Of a stretch of DNA of 64,000 nt, positions 51,900-61,531 are shown piece after piece. A program made the position numbers and the translations under genes. Each line of letters starts with the position of its first letter. Position 1 is the first letter of the stretch. This DNA comes from Acinetobacter populi (GTDB taxonomy: Bacteria > Pseudomonadota > Gammaproteobacteria > Pseudomonadales > Moraxellaceae), in contig NZ_NEXX01000003.1 in assembly GCF_002174125.1 (NCBI RefSeq), positions 13,749-77,748 on the forward strand, written 5' to 3'. The notes beneath the pieces are model-generated. The model searched no databases. It saw nothing but the letters and a program-made list of their open reading frames with translations, and was not told where the DNA came from.

Positions 51900-52969
51900 T
51901 ATTTTGCTCCCCGTGTTTCAAAATCGATGCGGGGATCAATGATCTGATACATCACATCACTGATCAGTCTTAAGACCAAACCTAACAGGGTAAAAATAAA
52001 GAGCGTTCCAAAAATCACCGGATAATCCCGCTGGGTAATGGCCTCAAAACCTAACAAACCAATGCCATCCAGATTAAAAATAATTTCTACGAATAAATTA
52101 CCGACAAAGAAAATCCCGATCAATGCTTCCGGCAACCCAGCAATCACAATCAACATGGCATTACGAAAGACATGACCATATAAAACCCGATTTTCACTTA
52201 AACCTTTGGCACGGGCAGCCAGTACATATTGCTTGGATAACTCATCCATAAATGAATATTTGGTTAAATAAGTCAGTCCGGCAAAACCACCCAGCACCAT
52301 CGTCAAAAGAGGTAAAGCCATATGCCAGAAATAATCTTTTACTTTTCCCAAAGGACTTAATTGAGCAAAGTTTTCCGACACCAGACCTTGTAGTGGAAAC
52401 CACTGAAAATAAGAACCTCCGGCAAAAAATACGATCAATAACACCCCAAATACAAATGTCGGTACGGCATAACCAATTGCCAATAATAACGAAGTGCTCT
52501 TATCGAACAACAAACCATGCGTTTTGGCCTTTTTAATGCCAAGTGGAATTGACACCAGATAAATCAGTAAAGTACTCCACAACCCTAGCGAAATTGTGAC
52601 AGGAAATTTTTCATAAATCAGTTGGGTTACGGGTTTATCTTTAAAAAAGCTGGTGCCAAAATCAAAACTTAAATAGCCTTTTAACATTTGCCAGAAGCGT
52701 TCATGTGCTGGTTTGTCAAAACCATATTGTTTTTTTATTTCCTCAACCATTTCCGGACTTAGACCACGGGCACCTTGATAATTACTGTCCACGGCAGCAG
52801 TTTCGCCTCCCGCCTTATTCCCATTGATACCCTGTAAAGATTCTGCCTGTTGAATAGCCTGTTCCACCGGACCGCCCGGTGCAATTTGCACAATCACAAA
52901 ATTAATCAATAAAATAATAAACAGGGTCGGAATAATCAGTAGCAAGCGTTTTAAAATATAGGTTCCCAT
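51899..52969 (-). CDS. yejB: ABC transporter permease YejB
   Basis: A 356-residue permease. The N-terminal TYILKRLLLIIPTLFIILLI and FVIVQIAPGGPVEQ are typical of OppB/YejB. Five more helices follow, with the EAA-loop SKQYVLAARAKGLSENRVLYGHV. The long insert at about 42-75 (QQAESLQGINGNKAGGETAA) is characteristic of the YejB branch. AGGAG lies before the ATG. Confidence 0.93.
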   Translation of the reverse strand: MGTYILKRLLLIIPTLFIILLINFVIVQIAPGGPVEQAIQQAESLQGINGNKAGGETAAVDSNYQGARGLSPEMVEEIKKQYGFDKPAHERFWQMLKGYLSFDFGTSFFKDKPVTQLIYEKFPVTISLGLWSTLLIYLVSIPLGIKKAKTHGLLFDKSTSLLLAIGYAVPTFVFGVLLIVFFAGGSYFQWFPLQGLVSENFAQLSPLGKVKDYFWHMALPLLTMVLGGFAGLTYLTKYSFMDELSKQYVLAARAKGLSENRVLYGHVFRNAMLIVIAGLPEALIGIFFVGNLFVEIIFNLDGIGLLGFEAITQRDYPVIFGTLFIFTLLGLVLRLISDVMYQIIDPRIDFETRGAK

Positions 52970-53010
52970 GTGCTACTCCTTAACAAAATTCCCGAAAGAA
53001 AATCATGCCA

Positions 53011-54855
53011 TTATTGTCGTTTTAGATATTGGTTAACTTTTTGTGCCTTTGCCGGATTTACCCACCAGTAGTTTAAACCGACACCCAACTTGGGTTGAAC
53101 TGCCGGATAATCATACATATCCCAGAATGCATACCAGTCTGCCCCTTTGCCATAAGTCAAAATCTGATAATAACCGGCACGCAGTAAGCGGTCGAGTACC
53201 TTGGTATTGGTCACTAGTTCTTCACGACGCTGAGACCGAATAATTCTGTTAATAACAGCATCGATCACCGGATCTTTGACGCCAGCATAATTATAATTGC
53301 CCGGCTCATCAGCCGATTGGCTACTCCAGAAACGAGCCTGTTCATTTCCCGGTGTTAGTGATTGCGGCATCACATCGGTGGTAATGTCATAATCATAATT
53401 CTTTTTACGTTCAATATATTGCGGTACATCTACTTTACGCACAGTGATGGTAATGCCGAGTTTTTTGAGATTACGCACAAAAGGCATCAATGTCCGCTCT
53501 AGACCATCCTGATGAATTAAAAACTCAAAACGGATAACTTTGCCTTGCTTATCCAGCAATTGTCCTTGCGGGTTATAACGATAGCCTTTATTAAGCAACA
53601 TTTGCCGTGCCACCATTAAATTATAACGATTAAAACCACTGGCATCGGATACTGGATACTTCCAGTCGATTAAAACACCGCGTTTCACCACAGGGGCAAG
53701 TTGATTCAAATAGGGATTTAATACTTTTAATTCCGCCGCAGAGGGCTTGCCAGTAGCCGCAAGTTCGCTATTGTCAAAAAAACTTTGTAGGCGCTTATAC
53801 TTTCCATAAAACAATGCCTTATTCTGCCACTCAAAATCATAGGCATAAGTTAAGGCTTGTCGAAAGAAAATATCGTCCAGCGGTTTGCGGCGAGAATTTA
53901 AAATAAAACTTTGCGTCGGAATCGGATTGTGATGGTGAAACTCTATTTTTTTAATCAATCCAGCGTTTGCAGCATTAAAGGTATATTCAGTTGCCCAGCG
54001 ACGCGATACATATTCGGTTTGAAAAGTATATTGCCCAGTTTTAAATCCTTCAAAGGCTATATCCAGCGTGCGGTAGTAGACATATTTAATCTGATTAAAA
54101 TTATAGGCCCCTTTATTGACCATCACATCCTTACCCCAGTAATTAGGATTACGTTTGTAAGTGATAGAACGACCGGCATCAATTTTATCCACCAGATATG
54201 GACCACTGCCCATCGGAGCCTGCATGGTTACTCGAGTAAAATCTTTATTTTTTAAATCTTTTTCAGAAAATATTGAAATGTCAGATACAATCAGCGGCAT
54301 TTCTTTATTGTCATCCGATTTAAAATCAAAACGCACATCATATTTTGATAAGGCTTTGATATCTTCAACTTCGGAAAAATAAATACGTAATCCTGGTGCA
54401 CCCTCACTCAGTAATTTTTTAAAAGTATATACCACATCCTGAGCAGTCACAGGCGACCCGTCGCTAAATCTGGCTTTGGGATTTAAATGGAAAATCACAT
54501 ATTTGGGCTTATCAGGATCGTAAGTTGCACTGGTGGCAAGCATGGGATACATCACACCGGGTTCATCCAGTGAAGATGACATCAACTTGTCATACAAAAA
54601 CTGAACACCCTCAGCAGGTGATCCCTTACCATTCATGCTGTTGAAATTATCGAATGTTCCTGTTGCAGGCAGAACAATACTTCCCCCTTTAGGCGCACTG
54701 GCATTGGCGTAAGGTAAAACCGATGCACCCGCGTACAAAGGTTTTGCATCCAAACTAATATAATTAAACGTTTGCACCGCAGCATAGGCATGACTAATCA
54801 AAGTCGTGCCTATTGTAAAAGCTAGCAGCTGTCCAAAGCGTATCTGCAATCCCAT
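53011..54855 (-). CDS. yejA: Periplasmic solute-binding protein YejA
   Basis: A 614-residue SBP_bac_5-family binding protein with a cleavable signal peptide (LLAFTIGTTLISHAYA). Family landmarks are YKLAD-like LYDKLMSSSLDEPG, FHLNPKARFSDGSPVTAQDVVYTFKKLL and FNRYNLMVARQMLLNKGY. YejA relatives import microcin C in E. coli and, in alphaproteobacteria, related proteins take up murein-derived peptides. It lies 17 nt downstream of mltD on the same strand and is followed by yejB, yejE and yejF, so a supply of muropeptides from the transglycosylase is a plausible link. Confidence 0.92.
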   Translation of the reverse strand: MGLQIRFGQLLAFTIGTTLISHAYAAVQTFNYISLDAKPLYAGASVLPYANASAPKGGSIVLPATGTFDNFNSMNGKGSPAEGVQFLYDKLMSSSLDEPGVMYPMLATSATYDPDKPKYVIFHLNPKARFSDGSPVTAQDVVYTFKKLLSEGAPGLRIYFSEVEDIKALSKYDVRFDFKSDDNKEMPLIVSDISIFSEKDLKNKDFTRVTMQAPMGSGPYLVDKIDAGRSITYKRNPNYWGKDVMVNKGAYNFNQIKYVYYRTLDIAFEGFKTGQYTFQTEYVSRRWATEYTFNAANAGLIKKIEFHHHNPIPTQSFILNSRRKPLDDIFFRQALTYAYDFEWQNKALFYGKYKRLQSFFDNSELAATGKPSAAELKVLNPYLNQLAPVVKRGVLIDWKYPVSDASGFNRYNLMVARQMLLNKGYRYNPQGQLLDKQGKVIRFEFLIHQDGLERTLMPFVRNLKKLGITITVRKVDVPQYIERKKNYDYDITTDVMPQSLTPGNEQARFWSSQSADEPGNYNYAGVKDPVIDAVINRIIRSQRREELVTNTKVLDRLLRAGYYQILTYGKGADWYAFWDMYDYPAVQPKLGVGLNYWWVNPAKAQKVNQYLKRQ

Positions 54856-54872
54856 TATATCCCCGAATGGTT

Positions 54873-57800
54873 TTATTTATTTGGTACGGTGATGGTTTGT
54901 CCCAATTGTAGCTGGCTATTTGGCTTAAGATTATTCATTTCCGCTAATTCTTCGGTGCTGATTCCATAATTTTTCGCAAGTCGAATTAGGCTATCACCAC
55001 TTTTTACCTTATAGCTCGCGGTTAACTTAGGAACTTTTAATTTCTGTCCGACACGTAAGGATGCATTCGATTTCAGGTTATTTAAATCCGCAAGATCGCC
55101 AACCGACAAACTGTAACGATTGGCAATAGCAGTCAGACTTTCACCAGATTTTACACTATAACTTTCTGTCGCACCTTTAAAACTGGCAGTTGTATTGTTA
55201 CTCGTGTTACTGGCTTCTGCCTGTGGACTTGTTTTGGCCTTGCTGTTGTCTTGTGTTGTGACAGACTGCTTTTGACCTTCAAGTTTAAGCGTTGCACCTC
55301 GGGTAATTCTTGCATTGCTACTTAGACCATTCAGATCGGCAAGATCCTGTACAGTCATATCAAATTTGTTGGCAATACTGGTCAGTGTATCACCACTTTG
55401 GACCTTATATGTAGCAGGTCGTTCAGGTTCCTGTGCTGCAACTTTCAGTTTTTGACCGACAAAAATCTTACTGTTTGTGGTCAGGTTGTTCAGGGCTGCC
55501 AGATCGGACAGGCTCATTTTATTTTTTTGTGCCACGGTACTTAAATAATCCCCGGCAACCACCGTATAGGTCGTGGTTTTAATATTGCTATTTATACTGC
55601 TAGTGCTGTTGCTTTGCTGCTCCTGCTTAGGCGCATTACGTTCAGTTTTAGTCGTTTGTTTAGGCACATTAATTTTCTGCCCAACCAGTAGATTACTCGA
55701 TGCTGTGAGGTTCGGTGTCAATGCTGCAAGTTCGGCATTTGAAATGTTGTAACGATCAGCAATCAATTTTAAGTATTCACCGCGTTTTACTGTATAACTT
55801 TCAGTTTGAATCTCATCCGCTTTGGCCTTATTGGTACTACTCGTTGGCGCGTTTTTGCTGTCCGCAGCTTTAAAGTTTTTCGGTTCGACCAGTGTTAAAC
55901 TTTGTCCACGGAGTAAATTACTGGTAACTGATAAATTATTCCATGCTGCCAGATCCTGAATACTGACATCAAACTGCTGTGAAACAGAAGTTAGGCTATC
56001 GCCGGCCTTGACCACATATTTTTCAGTTTTGTTTGCAGTTTTGGCTGCACTGGATTGCACAGGCTTAACGTCATATAGATATAATCGGGTACCGACAAAA
56101 AGTGGACTTTCTGCATTGATCTGGTTCCATGTTGCAATATCACGCCAGCTAATACCGTATTTTGCTGCAATAGTTGCTAGAGTATCGCCGGACTGAACCG
56201 TATAAATATCACGTTTGCCTTTAGGCGCAACCACAACCACTTCATCTCGGGTTTCAAATGCTGGTTTTCCAGTATTTCTGGCAATTGCTTCAGAATTAGT
56301 TTTACGTTCGGCATCTGCCACTGCTTTTGGATAGGCGTAAGTAATTTTTACATCTTCACCCTTTTGTTCGGCGATAGACTGACTACTTTGTATTGCTGTT
56401 AATCTAATTTTACCATCCATCGGGTCAACAATTTCTGTGCCTTTTGGTGCGATTTTTTCAAGTTCCTGTACCACTTGTAGTTTTTCCGCATCTGTTGGTG
56501 CTGGCTCTACAATTTTGTCAACAATCTGAGTTTGTTTTGCGGTAGACAGATTTGCTGTCGAAAGTGTGGTGTCATTGGCAAGAATAGCTTGTTTTTCCGC
56601 GTCGCTAATTGGCGGTTCAACTGCAATCTGTTTCACATTTGCCGCAGGAGTAATAGAAACTGGCAAACGTGGAGCACTTGGTACGTCTGCATTTGCAGCA
56701 AATTGTGCCAATGCAGTAGAGCCTTTAGGTGTTGACTGTTTTATAGCATTGGTGGCTTGTGTGATAATGTTTGGACGAGCAGGCGTTGCCGATGCAGTCA
56801 CCACAGGTGTCGTGATCGTCGTTGTAGACGGACTTCGAGTCGTCACTTGCGTGGTTACTGTACTACTGGTTGTAGGCGTTGCCACTGGTAGAGTTGGCAA
56901 CGGTGCACTGCCACCAGCCCATAAACCACCTGAACCGGATACTGTTCTCATTTTTGCAATCTGATTATCAACGGAAGCACTCACCTCATTTGGAATCAGA
57001 ATGCGTCTAGGTGCCAGTGGATCGGTGTAATTACCACGGTGTGCAGGATTGAGCGCATATAATTCACCCCGACTCACACCGGTTAATTGTGACAATTCAT
57101 TCAGATCGATTGATCCTGGAATCTCCACTTCACGAAAGTGGGGACGATTGGCAATCGGAGGCAAAGCCACACCATATTGATGCGGCTTGCTGATAATCTG
57201 TGCCACTGCAAGGAACCGTGGCACATAGTTCATGGTTTCTGTGGGTAATTTCAACGACCAGTAATCTGTCGGTAAACCTGCGGCAATATTACGGTTAATT
57301 GCCTGTTGAATGCGTCCGGGCCCTGCATTATAAGATGCCAGCGCCAATTCCCACGAACCGAATTGATTATATAAACTGGTGAGATATTCATATGCTGCAC
57401 GGGTGGATTCTACGACATCACGGCGGCCATCATACAATTCACTTTGACGCAGACCATAAATTTTCCCGGTACTTGGAATAAACTGCCATAAACCTGCGGC
57501 TGCGGCACTACTGGTAGCAGCCGGGTCATAGGAACTTTCAATTACCGGTAACAATGCCAACTCTGTTGGAATACCACGGCGTTCTGCTTCTTTTACGGTA
57601 TAGTATAAGTAACGACTGGCACGCGCACTTAAACGGTCCAGATACGGCTGCCGTGAAATAAACCAGCTACGTTGTGCATCAATACGTGGATTGTAAACAT
57701 TTAGATTGAGCTTAAAGCCCACGGTCATACGTTTCCAGACATCACCGTGTCGCAAAATTTGCAGGCGATCACTTTCAACCGCGCGCATATCTGTCGCATA

Positions 57801-58004
57801 CAACAAATCTTCTAATGAATCAAAACTATCTGCATCAAGCAAATCACTTTTGGAAACGGATTTGGTTTTGGAAACATGCCCTGTTTGCGGTGTCGATGTA
57901 CAACCTGACAAAATCCCGATGGAAGCAAGCGCAGCCGTTAAAATAGAGAGTTTAAACGATTGATTTACTGCATTTTGCCATGCCAAAGCGGTTGGTTTAA
58001 GCAT
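54873..58004 (-). CDS. mltD: Membrane-bound lytic murein transglycosylase D with seven LysM repeats
   Basis: A 1043-residue lipoprotein starting at 58004 (GGAA 7 nt upstream; lipobox ending at Cys35). The lytic transglycosylase SLT domain is at about 135-275, with the catalytic Glu in ALLPVIESSYDP and AAGLWQFIPSTGKIYGL. A degenerate LysM follows (about 305-350), then a Pro/Thr-rich spacer. Seven clear LysM modules at roughly residues 595-1043 begin with YTVQSGDTL, YVVKAGDSL, YTVKRGEYL, YTVVAGDYL, YKVQSGDTL, YSVKSGESL and YKVKSGDSL. E. coli MltD is about 450 residues with far fewer LysM copies. It cleaves murein with formation of 1,6-anhydro ends. The yejABEF genes follow directly. Confidence 0.93.
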   Translation of the reverse strand: MLKPTALAWQNAVNQSFKLSILTAALASIGILSGCTSTPQTGHVSKTKSVSKSDLLDADSFDSLEDLLYATDMRAVESDRLQILRHGDVWKRMTVGFKLNLNVYNPRIDAQRSWFISRQPYLDRLSARASRYLYYTVKEAERRGIPTELALLPVIESSYDPAATSSAAAAGLWQFIPSTGKIYGLRQSELYDGRRDVVESTRAAYEYLTSLYNQFGSWELALASYNAGPGRIQQAINRNIAAGLPTDYWSLKLPTETMNYVPRFLAVAQIISKPHQYGVALPPIANRPHFREVEIPGSIDLNELSQLTGVSRGELYALNPAHRGNYTDPLAPRRILIPNEVSASVDNQIAKMRTVSGSGGLWAGGSAPLPTLPVATPTTSSTVTTQVTTRSPSTTTITTPVVTASATPARPNIITQATNAIKQSTPKGSTALAQFAANADVPSAPRLPVSITPAANVKQIAVEPPISDAEKQAILANDTTLSTANLSTAKQTQIVDKIVEPAPTDAEKLQVVQELEKIAPKGTEIVDPMDGKIRLTAIQSSQSIAEQKGEDVKITYAYPKAVADAERKTNSEAIARNTGKPAFETRDEVVVVAPKGKRDIYTVQSGDTLATIAAKYGISWRDIATWNQINAESPLFVGTRLYLYDVKPVQSSAAKTANKTEKYVVKAGDSLTSVSQQFDVSIQDLAAWNNLSVTSNLLRGQSLTLVEPKNFKAADSKNAPTSSTNKAKADEIQTESYTVKRGEYLKLIADRYNISNAELAALTPNLTASSNLLVGQKINVPKQTTKTERNAPKQEQQSNSTSSINSNIKTTTYTVVAGDYLSTVAQKNKMSLSDLAALNNLTTNSKIFVGQKLKVAAQEPERPATYKVQSGDTLTSIANKFDMTVQDLADLNGLSSNARITRGATLKLEGQKQSVTTQDNSKAKTSPQAEASNTSNNTTASFKGATESYSVKSGESLTAIANRYSLSVGDLADLNNLKSNASLRVGQKLKVPKLTASYKVKSGDSLIRLAKNYGISTEELAEMNNLKPNSQLQLGQTITVPNK

Positions 58005-58259
58005 ACGAAGTTCCAAAAAATTTAAGACAGATAGGATAAAAACAGCATTGTAGATGACCCTGTCATCATTACAATGCAATTTTATGTATAGGTTTCACCG
58101 CAAATGTTACAAGAAATTAAAAAAAATAAAACTGTCATACGTAACTTTCGGGATTTATGTTTACAATATCAATTCAAATTTGAGAATACTTAGCCTATAA
58201 CGCAATCCATTTATGGATTCTCAACAGACCCTAGCCATTTTTAAGAAGTTGATGTCGAT
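58005..58259. other. Divergent promoter region mltD / rnhA-dnaQ
   Basis: Contains TTGAGAAT (58180-58187) and its complement ATTCTCAA (58217-58224), a short hairpin AATCCA-TTTA-TGGATT (58204-58219) that would compete with it, and the ACAGACCCTAG copy shared with 40860-40870. Promoters are not clear. Confidence 0.4.
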
Positions 58260-59693
58260 ATGGTAAATTTTGTGCAAGATTATACACTCTATGTAGACGG
58301 TGCCTGCCGTGGTAATCCCGGAATTGGCGGTTGGGGTGCTCTAATCATTGATGCCGAAGCGCATCAGCAGGAATTATTTGGGGGTGAAGCGGACACCACC
58401 AATAACCGTATGGAATTGACTGCGGCAATCGAAGGCATCAAAGCCTGTCCAAATGATGCAAAGCTCACCATCTATACCGATTCCTCATATGTTCAAAAAG
58501 GAATCACCGAATGGATCAAAGGCTGGAAAGCAAAACACTGGAAAAATGTTAAAAATCCTGATTTGTGGCAACAACTTGATGCATTATGCGAAAATCGGCA
58601 AATCGACTGGCACTGGATTAAAGGACATGCCGGACATGAAGGGAATGAAGCAGCAGACCGTTTGGCAAATCTCGGTGCAGATGCGGTGACTAAAAAAAAA
58701 CTGAGCAGTAACACAGGTAATAACATGAACAATGAAAATACCAAGTCTGAAATAACACAGGATTGGCTTCTGGACGATCCTTTTGGACTGGACGAAATGC
58801 CCGAGGAAGATCAGTTCGATACTGAAACAGCAGCTGAAGTATTGATAGATTCCCCGATAGAGACTGACACTCAGCTGTCTAAATCGTTAACGGCTGTCAA
58901 TCAAACTAATGCCGCGCCTGCGATAGATCCTGCAATTGCCGAATTTATTAAAATTACCGAAACCACCAATCCACAACATGGTGAACGCTTACTGATTCTT
59001 GATACCGAAACCACAGGTTTTTATTATCAGGATGGTGATCGTATTATTGAGGTTGGTGCGATTGAAATGATTAATCGCCGCTTAACCGGTAGTTCAATCC
59101 ATATTTATATTAATCCACAGAAAAAAGTTGGAGAATCTGAAAACATTCACGGTTTAAGCGATGAGTTTCTGGCGGATAAACCAAAATTCAAACAAATTGC
59201 TGCCGTCCTGTTTGACTATTTAAAAGGTGCTGAAATCGTTGCACATAACGCCACCTTCGACATGAACTTCCTCGATGCCGAATTTGATCGGGCTGGACTC
59301 GGAAAACTATCCAGTGTGTGCAGTGTGACCGATACCCTTTTGCTTGCCAAACGCAAGCATCCCGGACAAAAAAACTCTCTGGATGCCTTAGTCCGTCGTT
59401 ATGAAATCCCGGCACGTGACCGTACCTTCCACGGTGCTTTACTCGATGCCGAAATTCTTTCGGATGTCTATCTTGCCATGACTGGTGGTCAAGTAAGTCT
59501 GGATATTGATGAAAGCAGCTATGCATCAGAAAGTTCCGAACAACAGGCAAAACGTCTATCCATTGAAATCGATATTCCCTTGATCCTACCCCATCCTGAA
59601 GAACTTGAAGCACATGCGGCATGGATGAAAAAATTTGAAGAGAAAAATCAACAGCCTTGCCTATTTGCACAAACTGTCGATAGCGAAAATTAA
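58260..59693 (+). CDS. rnhA-dnaQ: Ribonuclease HI-DNA polymerase III epsilon (DnaQ) fusion
   Basis: A 477-residue bifunctional protein. The RNase HI domain (1-145) has the catalytic set Asp13, Glu52, Asp74 and Asp133 with His123; it removes RNA from RNA-DNA hybrids. A low-complexity acidic linker (150-235) leads to a DnaQ-type 3'-5' exonuclease domain (about 240-420). There ILDTETTGF (ExoI), HNATFDMNFLD (ExoII) and HGALLDAEILSDVYL (ExoIII) carry the DEDDh residues, so proofreading activity is expected. In E. coli these are separate, divergent neighbours. The fusion is known from Acinetobacter. A run of nine A residues (58692-58700, codons 145-147) sits exactly at the domain boundary, and a Met156 codon (58725) with a weak AGG could start a separate epsilon. 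Confidence 0.93.
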   Translation: MVNFVQDYTLYVDGACRGNPGIGGWGALIIDAEAHQQELFGGEADTTNNRMELTAAIEGIKACPNDAKLTIYTDSSYVQKGITEWIKGWKAKHWKNVKNPDLWQQLDALCENRQIDWHWIKGHAGHEGNEAADRLANLGADAVTKKKLSSNTGNNMNNENTKSEITQDWLLDDPFGLDEMPEEDQFDTETAAEVLIDSPIETDTQLSKSLTAVNQTNAAPAIDPAIAEFIKITETTNPQHGERLLILDTETTGFYYQDGDRIIEVGAIEMINRRLTGSSIHIYINPQKKVGESENIHGLSDEFLADKPKFKQIAAVLFDYLKGAEIVAHNATFDMNFLDAEFDRAGLGKLSSVCSVTDTLLLAKRKHPGQKNSLDALVRRYEIPARDRTFHGALLDAEILSDVYLAMTGGQVSLDIDESSYASESSEQQAKRLSIEIDIPLILPHPEELEAHAAWMKKFEEKNQQPCLFAQTVDSEN

Positions 59694-59872
59694 GGTGTTG
59701 ATTAATCTCTAAACTAATCTTAAATATAGGCGATGAATCAAAAGCTAAATTTGTAAAAAGCACCCTTTATCTTATTAAGATACAGTGCTATCGTAACAAC
59801 AGCGCCCACCTGTCAGCTATCGCAAGACTGGGCGGGCAACAAAATATATGAACTAAGGAAAGGTGAAAGCCG
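59694..59872. other. Leader region before the FimL-like gene
   Basis: Contains an unusually GC-rich patch at about 59800-59836 (CGCCCA ... TGGGCG arms with a 20-nt loop) in an AT-rich surrounding. It may form a leader hairpin or terminate rnhA-dnaQ transcription. AAGGTGA precedes the next start codon. Confidence 0.35.
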
Positions 59873-61528
59873 ATGTCATTTCAATCCTCTTCACATTTTG
59901 ATTCAACCACATTATTAATTGTTAAAACAGAAATAGATAGCACCATTAAAAACGTTGAAAACGGGGTAACAAGTTTAATCGAAGATGGTTCATTACCTTT
60001 TGGCATTGATGATGCACTGGTGAATCTGGAACAGTGCGCTCATGTCCTGAATTTAATTGATCAACGCTATATTGCACGACTCACCGAATTGGTGGCAAAA
60101 GTCATGCAAAAAGTCATTCAGGACTCACAAAAATCACAGATCAAACAAACTGATGTCGAAGCCATGAGCGAAGCGACCAGTATGATTAAACGTTATCTTG
60201 ATTTCTTGTGTATTCGAGAAACCCGGGCACCTCAATTTTTGATTCCGGTCATCAATAAACTTGAGATGGCTTTAAAGTTACCTTTAACTCGTGAAGGTAT
60301 TTTCCTCAATACATTCCTGGAAACGCTACAACCTAGTGTAAAATTCGATGCACTGGAAAATTTCCCTGCCAGCCAATATGTACTGCGATTATATAAACTC
60401 AGTCTATTGCATATCCTACAAGGTAAGGCAAGTGAACTGGATTTCCGGGCGATGGCCTTATGCGGCAATTATTTTGCTACGCAAGCGGTCGGCACATCTT
60501 CTGCACGTTATTGGGAATTTGTGTATCTGGCACTCAAACATCTTGACCATACTATTTTGACTGATCCACGTTTGCGTGTATTGATCAACATTGAACGTCA
60601 AAGCACAACCTTTGCGCAATCTCCACAAATTTTTTCTGCAACTCATCACGATTTCGCCGATATTCTAAGCTTATGTTTAAGTCAAGATTCCGAAGTTTCA
60701 CAGGAAATTCGTGAACAGCTGAGTGTCTATGATGATGTTTTAAGTGATAACCAGCTTGAAGTACTCAGCCGCCAGCTCTATGGACCAGATTTTGATACCA
60801 TTCAGACCATTGCCGATTTACTCAGTCAAAAGATTGCAGAAGTATCCAGCAAGATTGAAATGGGGCTACACATTGAAAGTGCCGAAGTACGAGAAAATAT
60901 TTATGAGAATTTAAGTGAAGTTGCAAAAATTCTTGATGTGATCAATATGAATGATGCTGCCCGACAATTACAACAACAAGCAGATCATATCCGAGCCAAT
61001 GACAATCTGACCGATCCAAAAAATGCGGATCGCTTAATGAATACATTATTGTTTGCGACCAATTCCCTGCAAATTTTAGAGCGTAACTATACACCAACCC
61101 GTTTGAAGCTTAAATTTAATAATACCCAGATTACGCTGGCAAAAGTTGAAGAAGCACAGGAAGCATTGTGTCACGAGTCGCGCCTAACCCTTGCCAAAGT
61201 CTGTGATCAAGTGACACAGTATGCACAGGATCAGGACAATAGCGGTTTGCAAACCTTGGCTGAGCAATTACGTGAAGTTTCTGGTGCATTATTATTCCTT
61301 GAATCTACTCAAGGACATAATATCTTGCAAAAAGCAGCCAATCTTATTGAGCTAAACATTCTGCCAAACAATAAAACTTTAACACTGGATCAATTAAGAT
61401 TACTGGCCAATGCCATCATCAGTGCAGATTTCTTTTTTGAACAAATGCAGAATAAACAGCCTTTGATTGAAAAAAGTATGCAAGTCGGTGAACAAAGTAT
61501 TGTCACATTAGAACAAGCGGTCGCCTAA
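59873..61528 (+). CDS. FimL-like protein (ChpA N-terminal/Hpt-like helical scaffold)
   Basis: A 551-residue, almost fully alpha-helical soluble protein. The N-terminus (LLIVKTEIDSTIKNVENGVT, then DDALVNLEQCAHVLNLIDQR) resembles the start of ChpA and of FimL, a Pseudomonas protein of about the same length that supports type IV pilus function and cAMP signalling. The expected Hpt phospho-accepting His is not apparent, as in FimL. AAGGTGA lies before the ATG. It is followed after 3 nt by nudC. Identification rests on pattern memory and length, so it is tentative; an uncharacterised Acinetobacter protein is the fallback. Confidence 0.5.
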   Translation: MSFQSSSHFDSTTLLIVKTEIDSTIKNVENGVTSLIEDGSLPFGIDDALVNLEQCAHVLNLIDQRYIARLTELVAKVMQKVIQDSQKSQIKQTDVEAMSEATSMIKRYLDFLCIRETRAPQFLIPVINKLEMALKLPLTREGIFLNTFLETLQPSVKFDALENFPASQYVLRLYKLSLLHILQGKASELDFRAMALCGNYFATQAVGTSSARYWEFVYLALKHLDHTILTDPRLRVLINIERQSTTFAQSPQIFSATHHDFADILSLCLSQDSEVSQEIREQLSVYDDVLSDNQLEVLSRQLYGPDFDTIQTIADLLSQKIAEVSSKIEMGLHIESAEVRENIYENLSEVAKILDVINMNDAARQLQQQADHIRANDNLTDPKNADRLMNTLLFATNSLQILERNYTPTRLKLKFNNTQITLAKVEEAQEALCHESRLTLAKVCDQVTQYAQDQDNSGLQTLAEQLREVSGALLFLESTQGHNILQKAANLIELNILPNNKTLTLDQLRLLANAIISADFFFEQMQNKQPLIEKSMQVGEQSIVTLEQAVA

Positions 61529-61531
61529 GCT

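Noticed and set aside
54873..56230. Tandem DNA repeats or CRISPR-like array
   Set aside because: The periodicity is at protein level (LysM modules); DNA copies have diverged and spacers are not unique inserts.
56566..56964. 132-codon plus-strand open frame
   Set aside because: Antisense to the Pro/Thr-rich spacer of mltD; low-complexity codons produce the long open frame.
59188..59763. 191-codon minus-strand open frame
   Set aside because: Antisense to the DnaQ exonuclease domain, whose ExoI-III motifs are intact in the sense frame.
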